A stretch of DNA of 64,000 bases from JAWRCU01 sp033542235 (GTDB lineage Bacteria > Pseudomonadota > Alphaproteobacteria > Rhizobiales > Rhizobiaceae): positions 1 through 64,000 of the forward strand of contig NZ_JAWRCU010000001.1 in NCBI RefSeq assembly GCF_033542235.1, in the 5' to 3' direction. The notes beneath the pieces were generated by a model, which had not been told where the DNA came from, made no database searches, and saw only the letters and a program-made list of their open reading frames with translations. How positions within the stretch are numbered: position 1 is the first letter of the stretch; each line of letters begins with the position of its first letter. The translations under genes and the position numbers were made by a program. This document shows, in pieces, positions 40,050 to 48,396 of the stretch.

Positions 40050-42512
40050 ATGGCCGCGTCGAATATCCGTACCTATCGTCAGAAGCGCGACTTTTCCAGG
40101 ACACCCGAGCCGGCCGGCAGCACTGCGCTAGCTGGCGCCGAGGGCAACCGATTCGTCATCCACAAGCATCACGCCACATCGGATCATTACGATCTGAGGC
40201 TGCAGGTCGGCGATGTGCTGAAGAGCTGGGCCGTCCCCAAGGGTCCGTCGCTCAATCCGGCGGACAAGCGGCTGGCGGTCCAGACCGAGGATCATCCGCT
40301 CGAATATATCGACTTCGAGGGCGTGATCCCCAAGGGCGAATATGGGGGCGGTCCGATGATCGTGTGGGACACTGGAGTGTGGGCACCGATGGAGGACCTC
40401 GAGAAAAGCCTCAGGACGGGCTCGTTCAAGTTTCGCCTCTCGGGCGAGAAGCTCAATGGCGGCTGGATGCTGACCCGCCTAAAGAAGTCGGACGAGAAGA
40501 AGCAGAACTGGCTGCTTTTCAAGGAAAAGGACCTCGCAGCCGATGACAGGATCGACATCCTCGAGACACGCCCGGAAAGCGTGAAGTCGGGCCGGCTGAT
40601 CGAGGAGCTGGTCGAAAAGCCTAAGCCGGCGCGCAACGCCGTCAAACTGCGACCTGGCGCCCTCCCCGGCGCGATCAAGGCGCCGATGCCGGAACGCGTC
40701 GCGCCGCAGCTTGCCACCTCGTCGAGCGCTCCGCCCAAGGACACGGAGCGTGAGCACTGGCTGCACGAGATCAAGTTCGACGGCTACCGCACCATGGCGC
40801 ATGTCTCCGGCGGCAAAGTCAGGCTCATCACCCGGGCCGGTCTCGACTGGACGAAGCGTTACGGCAGCCTCGGCCAGGCGTTCGAAGCGCTTCCTTGCCG
40901 TGAGGCTGTTATCGATGGCGAGATCGTCGTCCTGGACGAGAAGGGCATCAGCCGCTTCGCGGCCCTGCAGGACGCACTCGCCGAAGGGCAGCAGCACAAG
41001 CTGGTCTTCTATGCCTTCGACCTTCTCTATCTCGATGGCTGGGACCTGAGAAAAGTCCCGGTGGAGAAGCGCAAGGGTCTGCTCGCGCAATTCCTCGCGG
41101 GGCATCTCACCGGTCGCTCCGCCATTCAGGTCAGCGACCACATCGCCGGCGAGGGCCAAGCGCTTTACGACCGCGCATCGGAAATGGGCCTGGAAGGGAT
41201 CATCTCGAAGCGCGCCTCGGGCGCTTACGAGGAAGGGCGCACGCAGAGCTGGATGAAGATCAAGGCCAAGAAGGTCGAGGACTTCGTTATCGTCGGCTAC
41301 ACCACCTCCGAAGCCGCCGAGGGACTCGCCTCGCTTGCGTTCGGCGAATGGGTGGACGGCGAGCTGCAATATCGAGGCAAATGCGGCACCGGCTTCGATG
41401 CGCAAATGCTGCATGACCTGCTCTTGCGTCTCGAGCCGCTGCGAGCCGGCGCAGCCAAGCTTGACGGCGCGCCCAAGGATATCATCTTCGTTCGGCCGGT
41501 GCTCTGGGCCCGTATCCACTACGCCAACCGCACCAACGACAAGCTGCTGCGCTTCGCCGTGTTCAAGGGATTGCGGGAACCGGAGCTGTCCGCCACTGCC
41601 GCAGCGCCCGTGAAGCGGCTGATCTCCGACGCCGATCTCGCGGCGATTTGGGTCACCAATCCGACGCGACGGATGTTCGGCAAATTGGGTCCCACCAAGC
41701 TCGACATTGCCGTCTACTATGCAGCCGTCGGCGATTTCATGCTCCCGCATATCATCGGCCGGCCTGTGTCGCTGGTGCGTTGCCCGACGGCAAAGCTCGA
41801 GGACTGCTTCTTCCAGCGCCACGCCTTCAAGGGAATGCCGCCGACGGTCACCTCTTTCGAGACCAAGAATTCCGAAGGCGAGATCAAGACCTACATCTCG
41901 GTCGAGGATGGCAAGGGATATCTGGCGCTGGCCCAGTTCGGCGTCGTCGAGTTCCACATCTGGGGCACGCTGCGCCAGCATCTCGAAAAGCCCGATCGGG
42001 TCGTCTTCGACCTCGACCCGGGCGAAGGCATCGCCTGGCGCGAGGTCGTGGAGGCAGCCGTCCATGTCAGGACCGAGTTGCAAAAGCTCGGGCTTGAGCC
42101 CTTCGTGAAGACGTCCGGAGGCCGGGGGATCCATGTAGTCGTCCCGGTCACGCACAAGCTGGGCTGGAAACAGTTCCATCGCGCAGCCGGAGAGATCGCC
42201 AAACGCATTGCTGCGACTGCCCAGGACACGTTCACGACCATCATGGGAAAGCAAAATCGCAAGCGGCGGATCTTTATCGATATCCACCGGAATGCGCGCA
42301 GCGCGACGGCGGTGGCGCCCTACTCGCTTCGCTCGCGCACCCACATGCCGGCCTCGACCCCGTTGAGCTGGACGGACCTCGAGTCCATCGACGCTCCGGA
42401 AGATTTGAATTATTCTTCGCTCCCGGGTCTTTTGGCGGCGTCCGGCGATCCCTGGATCGACATTAACGATTTTGCTCGGGATTTGCCGGTATTGTCGCCT
42501 TCCAGAAAGTAG
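40050..42512 (+). CDS. ligD: DNA ligase D (phosphoesterase-ligase-polymerase)
   Basis: The 820-residue protein has three parts in the rhizobial order. A 3'-phosphoesterase domain (about 30-180; HKHHATSDHYDLRLQ, GVIPKGEYGGG) comes first. The ATP-dependent ligase (about 215-520) has the nucleotidyl lysine in EIKFDGYR (Lys242) and EGIISKRASG, and ends WMKIKAKK. A primase-type polymerase (about 545-800) carries the metal-binding VVFDLDPGEG and KTSGGRGIHV. LigD repairs double-strand breaks by end joining with Ku, encoded 25 bases downstream. It is important in non-growing cells, consistent with the stress genes that follow. Confidence 0.96.
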   Translation: MAASNIRTYRQKRDFSRTPEPAGSTALAGAEGNRFVIHKHHATSDHYDLRLQVGDVLKSWAVPKGPSLNPADKRLAVQTEDHPLEYIDFEGVIPKGEYGGGPMIVWDTGVWAPMEDLEKSLRTGSFKFRLSGEKLNGGWMLTRLKKSDEKKQNWLLFKEKDLAADDRIDILETRPESVKSGRLIEELVEKPKPARNAVKLRPGALPGAIKAPMPERVAPQLATSSSAPPKDTEREHWLHEIKFDGYRTMAHVSGGKVRLITRAGLDWTKRYGSLGQAFEALPCREAVIDGEIVVLDEKGISRFAALQDALAEGQQHKLVFYAFDLLYLDGWDLRKVPVEKRKGLLAQFLAGHLTGRSAIQVSDHIAGEGQALYDRASEMGLEGIISKRASGAYEEGRTQSWMKIKAKKVEDFVIVGYTTSEAAEGLASLAFGEWVDGELQYRGKCGTGFDAQMLHDLLLRLEPLRAGAAKLDGAPKDIIFVRPVLWARIHYANRTNDKLLRFAVFKGLREPELSATAAAPVKRLISDADLAAIWVTNPTRRMFGKLGPTKLDIAVYYAAVGDFMLPHIIGRPVSLVRCPTAKLEDCFFQRHAFKGMPPTVTSFETKNSEGEIKTYISVEDGKGYLALAQFGVVEFHIWGTLRQHLEKPDRVVFDLDPGEGIAWREVVEAAVHVRTELQKLGLEPFVKTSGGRGIHVVVPVTHKLGWKQFHRAAGEIAKRIAATAQDTFTTIMGKQNRKRRIFIDIHRNARSATAVAPYSLRSRTHMPASTPLSWTDLESIDAPEDLNYSSLPGLLAASGDPWIDINDFARDLPVLSPSRK

Positions 42513-42537
42513 TTGTGTGGTCGCGTAGGAGACGGAA

Positions 42538-43425
42538 ATGGCGCCCAGGGCGAGCTGGAAAGGTTACCTCAAGCTGAGTCTGGTGAGCTGTCCGGTCCGG
42601 CTCTATCCGGCCACCAGTAGCAGCGAGCGGATCACCTTCAACCAGCTTCACAAGAAGACGCATAACCGGATCAACATGAAGCCGGTCGATCCGGAACTCG
42701 GCCTTGTCGAACGTTCCGACCTCGTCAAGGGCTATGAATACGAGCCCAAGCAGTATGTCATCATCGAGGATACTGACCTTGAAAGCGTCAGGATCGAGTC
42801 CAACCACACGATGAACATCGAGGCCTTCGTTGATGCGGGTGCGGTGGATGTGATCTATCAGGACTCGCCTTACTACCTCGCGCCGGACGGGGCGATGGCG
42901 GAAGAGACATTCGTGGTTTTGCGCGAGGCGATGCGCAGGGCCGGCAAGCTCGCTATCGCCCGCCTGGTGCTGTCGAGCCGCGAGCGCGTCGTCACGATCG
43001 GGCCCCGCGAGAACGGCATGTTCGTGTGCACGCTGAGGAACCCCAACGAGGTCAGGAGCACTGCCGAGTATTTCAACACGATCCCGGGCGGAAATCCCGA
43101 CCCGGAAATGCTGCAGCTCGCAGAGGCGCTCATCCAGCAGAAGCAGACCGAGTTCGATCCGAAGAACTATGAAGATCGCTACGAGCTCGCGCTGATGAAC
43201 ATGATCAAGGAGAAGCTCAAGGGCCACAAGCCGATCGTCGCAGCGGCTCCGGAGCGCGGCAACGTCATCAATCTCATGGACGCCTTGAAGGCGAGCCTGT
43301 CGCAGGCGAAGCCACCGGCAAAGAGCAAGAGCAAGGTCGAGCCTGCGGCCAAGCCGGTCGCGAAGGTTGCCGCCGGCGGGAAAGTTGCCGCGGCCGGCGG
43401 CAAATCCGCCAGGGCCAAGAAGTGA
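42538..43425 (+). CDS. ku: Non-homologous end-joining protein Ku
   Basis: This 295-residue bacterial Ku has the ring-forming core (residues 1-240; WKGYLKLSLVSCPVRLYPA at the start, RIESNHTMNIEAFVDAGAVD in two parts) and a Lys/Ala-rich C-terminal tail (about 265-295) of the kind that recruits LigD and helps DNA threading. It binds broken DNA ends as a homodimer. It follows ligD at 25 bases. Its stop overlaps the GTG start of the BRCT-TPR gene. Many rhizobia have several ku genes; this one is paired with a full LigD. Confidence 0.95.
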   Translation: MAPRASWKGYLKLSLVSCPVRLYPATSSSERITFNQLHKKTHNRINMKPVDPELGLVERSDLVKGYEYEPKQYVIIEDTDLESVRIESNHTMNIEAFVDAGAVDVIYQDSPYYLAPDGAMAEETFVVLREAMRRAGKLAIARLVLSSRERVVTIGPRENGMFVCTLRNPNEVRSTAEYFNTIPGGNPDPEMLQLAEALIQQKQTEFDPKNYEDRYELALMNMIKEKLKGHKPIVAAAPERGNVINLMDALKASLSQAKPPAKSKSKVEPAAKPVAKVAAGGKVAAAGGKSARAKK

Positions 43426-44510
43426 CCGAAGTTTCCGGCAAGCGATTTGGCATTATCGGACCGCTTGCCGCGTTTCCGCGGCGCATCGCGGCGCGCGAGG
43501 TGGAGCGCCGGAATGGACTGATGCGGCGCGGCGTTACGCGCCGAACCTCACATGTCGTGTTCGGTCGCGGGCTCATCGAAAAGGCAAGCCCGCAGGAAAT
43601 CGAGACCCGCCTCATGCAAGAACTCCAGGCCGGTCGGCGCATTCTCAGTGAGAACGGGTTCCTGCGGCTGCTAGGGCTGCTTGAAATACCGGCGGCTCCC
43701 GCGATGACGGGAGAGGCGCTGCTGGAACAATCGCGGCTATCTCCTCGCGATCTCACGCTTTTGTCATTGTTCGATGCGTTCGAGCACGATGCCGAGCCTT
43801 ACTCCTTCCGCGACCTGATCCTTTCCAGGAAGTATGCCGGGCTCATTGCCGGCGGCGCGACCTGGAACGCGATCGCGAAGTCGATCCACCGCTCCGGGCC
43901 GGTCGCTTCGCTCACCGCCCTGTCACTTCATGCCGAAGGTGCAGACGCGATCTATGCGCGCCACGACCAGGGCCTCAGCGAGCTCGACGGCCAGATCCTC
44001 CTTCCCCTGCCCCGTCCGGAAGATGCCGAGCTCGAGGACCTCTTCGTGCTCGCCGACGCCTTCGAGCATGAAAGGCGATATGCGGAGGCAGCCGCTCTTT
44101 ACCAGCGCTGCCTCAGCCTCGACCCCAGCGACTCCGTGGCCGCGTTCAACCGTGCCAACTGTCTGAGGGCCACCGGCAAGCTCGACGAAGCCGCGCATGC
44201 CTATATGCTCGCCATCAAGCTCGACGCAGGCTTCGTGGAGGCGTGGTTCAACTTCGCCGGGCTAATGACGGAGCGGGGGCAGATCGACACCGCACGCAGA
44301 TATCTGGAGAAGGCGGTCGCGCTCGATCGCGACTACGCCGATGCCATCTACAATCTCGCAACGCTCGAATATGACGCCGGCAAACTCGCGGAAGCGCGCC
44401 GCTGGTGGGTGAGATATCTGGAGCTCGACAATCGCTCCGAATGGGCCAGGAAAGCGTTGCGGGGCGTGCACTACATCGATCTTCAGCTCAACCGGAAAAC
44501 CGCGGGCTGA
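43422..44510 (+). CDS. BRCT-like and TPR-repeat protein of the Ku operon
   Basis: The 362-residue protein starts at a GTG overlapping the ku stop. Residues 5-85 look like a BRCT domain: FGIIGPLAAFPRRIAAREVE opens it, TRRTSHVVFG fills the middle and ILSENGFLRLLGLL closes it, as in NAD-dependent ligase BRCT domains. A middle part (110-190; YSFRDLILSRKYAGLIAGG) has a MerR-like flavour. At least three TPR units run from about 205 to 355 (YAEAAALYQRCLSLDPSD and similar). TPR and BRCT both bind protein partners, so a scaffold or regulator for end joining is plausible. This is inferred from the sequence and the operon. Confidence 0.75.
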   Translation: MTEVSGKRFGIIGPLAAFPRRIAAREVERRNGLMRRGVTRRTSHVVFGRGLIEKASPQEIETRLMQELQAGRRILSENGFLRLLGLLEIPAAPAMTGEALLEQSRLSPRDLTLLSLFDAFEHDAEPYSFRDLILSRKYAGLIAGGATWNAIAKSIHRSGPVASLTALSLHAEGADAIYARHDQGLSELDGQILLPLPRPEDAELEDLFVLADAFEHERRYAEAAALYQRCLSLDPSDSVAAFNRANCLRATGKLDEAAHAYMLAIKLDAGFVEAWFNFAGLMTERGQIDTARRYLEKAVALDRDYADAIYNLATLEYDAGKLAEARRWWVRYLELDNRSEWARKALRGVHYIDLQLNRKTAG

Positions 44511-45148
44511 TGAACTTCCTCCATGACGGCCCTGAAGATGCCCGCGTGACCGTCCTTCTCGGCCACGGCGCCGGCGCACCGATGGATTCCCAATCGATGA
44601 ACGCCACGGCCAAGGCGCTCGCCGCCGCAGGCCTGCACGTCGTCCGCTTCGAATTCGGCTACATGGCGGGCCGCCGCACTGCTGAAGGCCGCAAGCCTCC
44701 GCCGCGAGCCGAGACGCTCAATCCGGAATACATCGCCGCGGTCGAAGAGCTGGGTCCGACCCCGGGTCCGCTGGTGATCGGCGGCAAGTCGATGGGCGGA
44801 CGCGTCGCCAGCATGGTCGCCGACGAGCTGTTCGCCGCCGGCCGGATAGCGGGGCTCATTTGCCTCGGCTATCCTTTCCACCCGCCCGGCAGGCCGACGC
44901 AGCTTCGCACCAGGCATCTTGCCGGCCTCGAAACACCGACGCTGATCTGCCAGGGAACGCGCGACGAATTCGGCACGCTAGACGAGGTCAAGGGCTACAC
45001 GCTTTCTGACAACATCGAGATCCTCTGGCTCGAGGACGGCGACCACGACCTCAAGCCTCGCAAGAGCGTGTCCGGCTTCTCGGCCGCCGACCATCTGAAG
45101 ACGGTCGCGAACGCCGTTTCCGCATGGGCGGCACGCATTGCCCCGTGA
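44510..45148 (+). CDS. Alpha/beta hydrolase (KANL3/Tex30-like)
   Basis: A 212-residue alpha/beta hydrolase. The oxyanion segment VLLGHGAGAPMDS lies near residue 17, the nucleophile in GGKSMGGRVAS near 88, the acid in QGTRDEFG near 150 and the catalytic His in DGDHDLKP near 174. The ATG overlaps the preceding stop (TGATG), and the gene's own stop overlaps the exonuclease start. Why a small hydrolase belongs to a repair operon is unclear; the family's substrate is unknown. Confidence 0.82.
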   Translation: MNFLHDGPEDARVTVLLGHGAGAPMDSQSMNATAKALAAAGLHVVRFEFGYMAGRRTAEGRKPPPRAETLNPEYIAAVEELGPTPGPLVIGGKSMGGRVASMVADELFAAGRIAGLICLGYPFHPPGRPTQLRTRHLAGLETPTLICQGTRDEFGTLDEVKGYTLSDNIEILWLEDGDHDLKPRKSVSGFSAADHLKTVANAVSAWAARIAP

Positions 45149-45918
45149 AGATCGCGACCTTCAACATCAACAACGTCAACAAGCGGCTGCCGAACCTGCT
45201 TGCCTGGCTGCGGAGCGCAGAGCCCGACATCGTTTGCCTGCAGGAGTTGAAAGCAACTGACAGGCAGTTTCCCCGCTCCGCGATAGAAAGAGAGGGATAC
45301 GGCGCGGTCTGGCGCGGGCAGTCCGCATGGAACGGTGTCGCCATCCTTGCGCGCGGCACAGAGCCGATCCTCACCCGAAACGAGCTGCCGGGCGACGCCT
45401 CGGACACGCAGAGCCGCTACATCGAGGCGGCGGTCAACGGCATCATCGTCGCCTCGCTCTATGCGCCGAACGGAAATCCGCAGCCTGGCCCGAAATTCGC
45501 CTACAAGCTCGCCTGGTGCGACCGGCTGATCGCTCATGCGGCCGAGCTTTTCGCAACGGGTCTCCCCGTGGTTCTTGCCGGTGACTACAATATCGTGCCC
45601 GAGCCGCGGGACATCTATGCGACCGGATCGTATGACGACAACGCCCTGGTGCAGCCCAAAAGCCGGGCAGCGTTCCAGCGGTTGCTGGATCAGGGCTGGG
45701 TGGACGCCCTCCGCAGGCTCCACCCGAGTGAGACGATCTACACCTTCTGGGATTACATGCGGAACCGCTGGCCGCGAAACGCCGGGCTGCGGCTCGATCA
45801 TATCCTGCTCAGCAGGAAGGTGGCGCGCCGCCTGATCGAAGCAGGGGTCGACAAGGAAACGCGCGGGGTGGAAGGCGCCAGCGACCATGCGCCTGCATGG
45901 GTGAGGCTTCGCGACTGA
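45145..45918 (+). CDS. xthA: Exodeoxyribonuclease III
   Basis: A 257-residue endonuclease/exonuclease/phosphatase-fold protein. KIATFNINNVNKRLPNLLAWL opens it in two pieces, CLQELKATD provides the metal-binding Glu near residue 34, VVLAGDYNIVPEP lies near 150, LRLDHILLS near 220 and SDHAPAWVRL at the end supplies the catalytic Asp/His. The start is a GTG overlapping the upstream stop; an ATG at 45124 would add seven residues without homology. It removes 3' blocks and cuts abasic sites, and can trim ends for Ku/LigD joining. Confidence 0.93.
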   Translation: MKIATFNINNVNKRLPNLLAWLRSAEPDIVCLQELKATDRQFPRSAIEREGYGAVWRGQSAWNGVAILARGTEPILTRNELPGDASDTQSRYIEAAVNGIIVASLYAPNGNPQPGPKFAYKLAWCDRLIAHAAELFATGLPVVLAGDYNIVPEPRDIYATGSYDDNALVQPKSRAAFQRLLDQGWVDALRRLHPSETIYTFWDYMRNRWPRNAGLRLDHILLSRKVARRLIEAGVDKETRGVEGASDHAPAWVRLRD

Positions 45919-45932
45919 CACCAGCAGGACAT

Positions 45933-45958
45933 GGAACCGGCAATGCGCGTTTGCCGTT
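45933..45958 (+). promoter_or_regulatory. EcfG-type general stress promoter
   Basis: GGAAC, 17 bases, then CGTT exactly match the alphaproteobacterial EcfG (sigma-EcfG) consensus GGAAC-N16-17-CGTT. It ends 31 bases before the PepSY gene. Position and direction fit transcription of that gene in the general stress response. Confidence 0.7.
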
Positions 45959-45989
45959 TCGCTCGTAAGTTGAAGCTAAAGAGGCTCCC

Positions 45990-46262
45990 ATGCGCCCCAG
46001 TCGACTTCTCTGGTCAGGTTTTGCGGCCGTGCTGCTGTGCGCCCCGGCCTTCGCACAGACCACCACGACGGGATCTCCGATCCCGCCTCCCAATGCAATG
46101 AAGCTTTCCGAGATCATCGCCAAGGTCGAGCAGCGGGACCAGTTCGCTTATGTCAGCGAGATCGACTGGAGCGAAGAGGGCTACTACGACATAACCTACT
46201 TCACCACGGATAAGGCAAAGGTGGAGATCAAGGCCGACCCCGTGACGGGCAAGCCGAAATAG
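45990..46262 (+). CDS. Secreted PepSY-domain protein
   Basis: A 90-residue protein with a signal peptide (residues 1-22, APAFAQ) and one PepSY-like unit (MKLSEIIAKVE, then FAYVSEIDWSEEGYYDI and KVEIKADPVTGK). Such small periplasmic proteins are thought to bind or inhibit envelope proteases and react to envelope stress. It stands behind an exact EcfG promoter. It ends three bases from the convergent DUF3175 gene. Confidence 0.82.
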   Translation: MRPSRLLWSGFAAVLLCAPAFAQTTTTGSPIPPPNAMKLSEIIAKVEQRDQFAYVSEIDWSEEGYYDITYFTTDKAKVEIKADPVTGKPK

Positions 46263-46265
46263 GAG

Positions 46266-46556
46266 CTAGCCCTTTACGGGCGCCCTGCCGAACGCCTTGC
46301 GCAATTCGTCCTTAGCCTTCTCCAGCGTCCTCTTGCGCTTTGCGGGCAGGTTCTTTCCGGCCCTGTTGATGTAAAAGGTAAGCATCGACATCGCCGAGCG
46401 GAACGGGTCCGCCTTTCGACGCCGGCTTTGCTCGGCGGATCGCTTCAGCGAGAGGGCGATCTTATGCGGATCATCGTTCTCGAAGACGTTCTGCTCGAGG
46501 TCGAGAGCATCGCTGTGGCGGGTGACCTCGGCCGACCATTTCTTGGATTCGGGCAC
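46266..46556 (-). CDS. DUF3175 domain protein
   Basis: A basic 96-residue protein covering the DUF3175 family: KKWSAEVTRHSDALDLEQNVF at the start (in two parts), DPHKIALSLKRSAEQSRRRK in the middle and FYINRAGKNLP near the end. I start it at the GTG at 46556, preceded by GGAGGT, rather than at longer upstream frames without homology. The family is common in rhizobia and often lies near stress genes; its function is unknown. The Lys/Arg content suggests nucleic-acid contact. Confidence 0.8.
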   Translation of the reverse strand: MPESKKWSAEVTRHSDALDLEQNVFENDDPHKIALSLKRSAEQSRRRKADPFRSAMSMLTFYINRAGKNLPAKRKRTLEKAKDELRKAFGRAPVKG

Positions 46557-46593
46557 GGCGACCTCCGCTGGATTTTCGTCTGGTACCGAGAAA

Positions 46594-46620
46594 GGAATGT
46601 ACGTCGGCGCGAACCGTTCC
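46594..46620. promoter_or_regulatory. Near-consensus EcfG-type promoter pair (bidirectional)
   Basis: On the minus strand GGAAC-N16-CATT runs toward DUF3175, its -10 about 40 bases before the start. On the plus strand the same DNA reads GGAAT-N16-CGTT toward the HAD gene. Each has one mismatch to GGAAC-N16-17-CGTT, so either or both may be weak stress promoters. Confidence 0.4.
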
Positions 46621-46720
46621 GCTCGGCGCAATCCGTTTGGAACCGCAGCCGATGCTCCTCGTTCTCGACAGGGACGAGCAATCTCAAGGCGGGCAATCTT
46701 AATCAGGAAATCCCAATCGA

Positions 46721-47512
46721 ATGAAAATGCCGACAAACCCAGATGCCGGTCGCCGGAGGTTTCTAGCTCTGGCGACGGACTATGACGAGACGCTTGCCAC
46801 CGACAGCATGGTTTCGGATGCGACCTTCGCGGCCTTGGAGCGGCTGAGAGCAAGCGGCCGCAAGCTGCTATTGGTAACCGGACGCGAGCTGACGGACGTC
46901 CAGCGGATATTCCCGAGATGCGATATCTTCGACAAGATCGTCGCCGAGAATGGCGCGTTTTTATACACGCCGGCCACCGGCAAGGAGCGGCCCCTTGGCC
47001 CGGCGCCGTCGCCCGATTTGGTGCAGAGACTAAGAGAGCAAGGTGTGAAGCCGCTCTTTGTAGGGCGTTCGGTCATTTCGACCCACGAACCCCATGAAGT
47101 CGCCGCCCTTGAAACCATAAAAGAGCTGGGACTGGAGTTGGAGATCATCTTCAACAAAGGCTCGGTGATGATCGTTCCGAGCGGCATCAACAAGGCGACT
47201 GGCCTTGCCGCGGCCCTCGAAGAGATGGGGCTCTCGGCCGAGAACGTAGTGGGTATCGGCGATGCGGAGAATGATCATGCCTTCCTGGCGGCTGTCGGCT
47301 ACGGCGTCGCCGTCGCCAACGCGCTGCCGAAGTTGAAGGAGGCTGCAGACCATGTGACCAGGGGGAGCCGGAGCGCAGGCGTGGTCGAGTTCATCGATGA
47401 GCTCATCTCGCAAGATGCGGCGATTCCCGATAGCGCCGACCCGCACGCCGAATCCGGCGCGGACAGCAGCGAAGCTCCGGCCTATTCTGCCAGACAGTCG
47501 ATCGCGCGTTGA
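46721..47512 (+). CDS. HAD-IIB (Cof/sucrose- or trehalose-phosphatase-like) hydrolase
   Basis: The 263-residue HAD phosphatase has motif I DYDETLA (Asp20, Asp22), motif II LLLVTGRE, a C2B-type cap in the middle and motif IV GIGDAENDHAFLAAVG. The cap type is shared by Cof-like, sucrose-phosphate and trehalose-phosphate phosphatases. No dedicated otsB gene lies near the trehalose-phosphate-synthase-like gene at 52156, so this could supply that step. A low-complexity tail (about 235-263) rich in Asp/Ser/Ala follows the domain. Substrate identity is inference. Confidence 0.82.
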   Translation: MKMPTNPDAGRRRFLALATDYDETLATDSMVSDATFAALERLRASGRKLLLVTGRELTDVQRIFPRCDIFDKIVAENGAFLYTPATGKERPLGPAPSPDLVQRLREQGVKPLFVGRSVISTHEPHEVAALETIKELGLELEIIFNKGSVMIVPSGINKATGLAAALEEMGLSAENVVGIGDAENDHAFLAAVGYGVAVANALPKLKEAADHVTRGSRSAGVVEFIDELISQDAAIPDSADPHAESGADSSEAPAYSARQSIAR

Positions 47513-47591
47513 GCCAAGCTTTATTATGTCGGTTTCTCGGCGTAGCGTGTCAAACCTATGGTGCGGCGAGGTCTGCCGCGGGAGGAAAGCG

Positions 47592-47900
47592 ATGAATGTA
47601 GCCAATCTCCAGCTTGAAGGCCTGCTCATGGCCATCGCATCCATCAACAACGTCCTGGTCCAAAAGGGTCTGCTGACGGTCGACGAGGTCGATGTCGCCC
47701 TGCGCAAGGCAGAAGCCTCACTTGCCGGAGATCAGCGACTTGTCGAGGACATGTCGCCAGCAAACCGGGATGCCGTCTGTTTTCCCCTCCGCTTCCTGCA
47801 GCTTGCCAATCGATCGCAGGCGGAGCCTAACGTGGTGCCGTTCGCTGAGCTTACCCGGATGGTTGGCCGCACCAAGGCTCCTTATAACGACCAGATGTAG
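47592..47900 (+). CDS. Conserved hypothetical small protein
   Basis: A 102-residue soluble protein with a strong ribosome binding site (GGAGGAAAG). The first half is helical (LQLEGLLMAIASINNVLVQKG, in two parts) with LLTVDEVDVALRKAEASL. The end (FAELTRMVGRTK) is basic. I do not recognise a family. It lies alone between the HAD and glycosyltransferase genes in the stress block. Coding looks real because the start is well supported and no stronger frame overlaps. Confidence 0.7.
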   Translation: MNVANLQLEGLLMAIASINNVLVQKGLLTVDEVDVALRKAEASLAGDQRLVEDMSPANRDAVCFPLRFLQLANRSQAEPNVVPFAELTRMVGRTKAPYNDQM

Positions 47901-48002
47901 CCGGTCCCGCTGAAGGACGGCGCAAGCGCGAGCTATCGTCTCGGCCCTGGATTGCCCGCCATCAGCTGCCACGCCGCATTGCCGCCGCGGGTGATTGGAG
48001 AA

Positions 48003-48389
48003 ATGGCGGAACCAAATTTGCTTCCATGTGTTTGCCGAATATGGCTCGGGCGGAGGCGCTGGCGAGGTGTTGAGACTGTGGGTACTTTTGGAGAGCTTTT
48101 GCGCGAGATAATGCCGACATGGCTCAGCCGGCCGAATAAGGGTGCCGCGAGCCGGAACTTGGCGCGTCATGGCCGCAGGACTCGTCAGAACCCTACGGCG
48201 GGCGGATCCGGGGACGATCCTCGGATGTTGTCGAGGCAGGCGGACGCCGTTTGGCAGGAATGTATAGACGAGGACAGGCACGGCGAGGCTTACCCTGACC
48301 CTGTTGGCGACGAGCGGGCGGCAGCCTTGAGCAAGCGAAAACCCCGGAACGCTCGCCGGAAACCCGTCCAGCCGTCCCGCAAACAGTAG
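48003..48389 (+). CDS. Doubtful hypothetical protein before GT4 gene
   Basis: An open frame of 128 residues stops seven bases before the glycosyltransferase start. The first half has unusual Trp/Cys/Arg content and a poorly spaced ribosome binding site; the second half (DAVWQECIDEDRHGEAYPDP, then a Lys/Arg-rich tail KRKPRNARRKP) looks more protein-like. An opposing frame of similar length exists. Otherwise 47901-48396 holds no other gene, so I list this with low confidence. Confidence 0.28.
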   Translation: MAEPNLLPCVCRIWLGRRRWRGVETVGTFGELLREIMPTWLSRPNKGAASRNLARHGRRTRQNPTAGGSGDDPRMLSRQADAVWQECIDEDRHGEAYPDPVGDERAAALSKRKPRNARRKPVQPSRKQ

Positions 48390-48396
48390 CTCGCAC

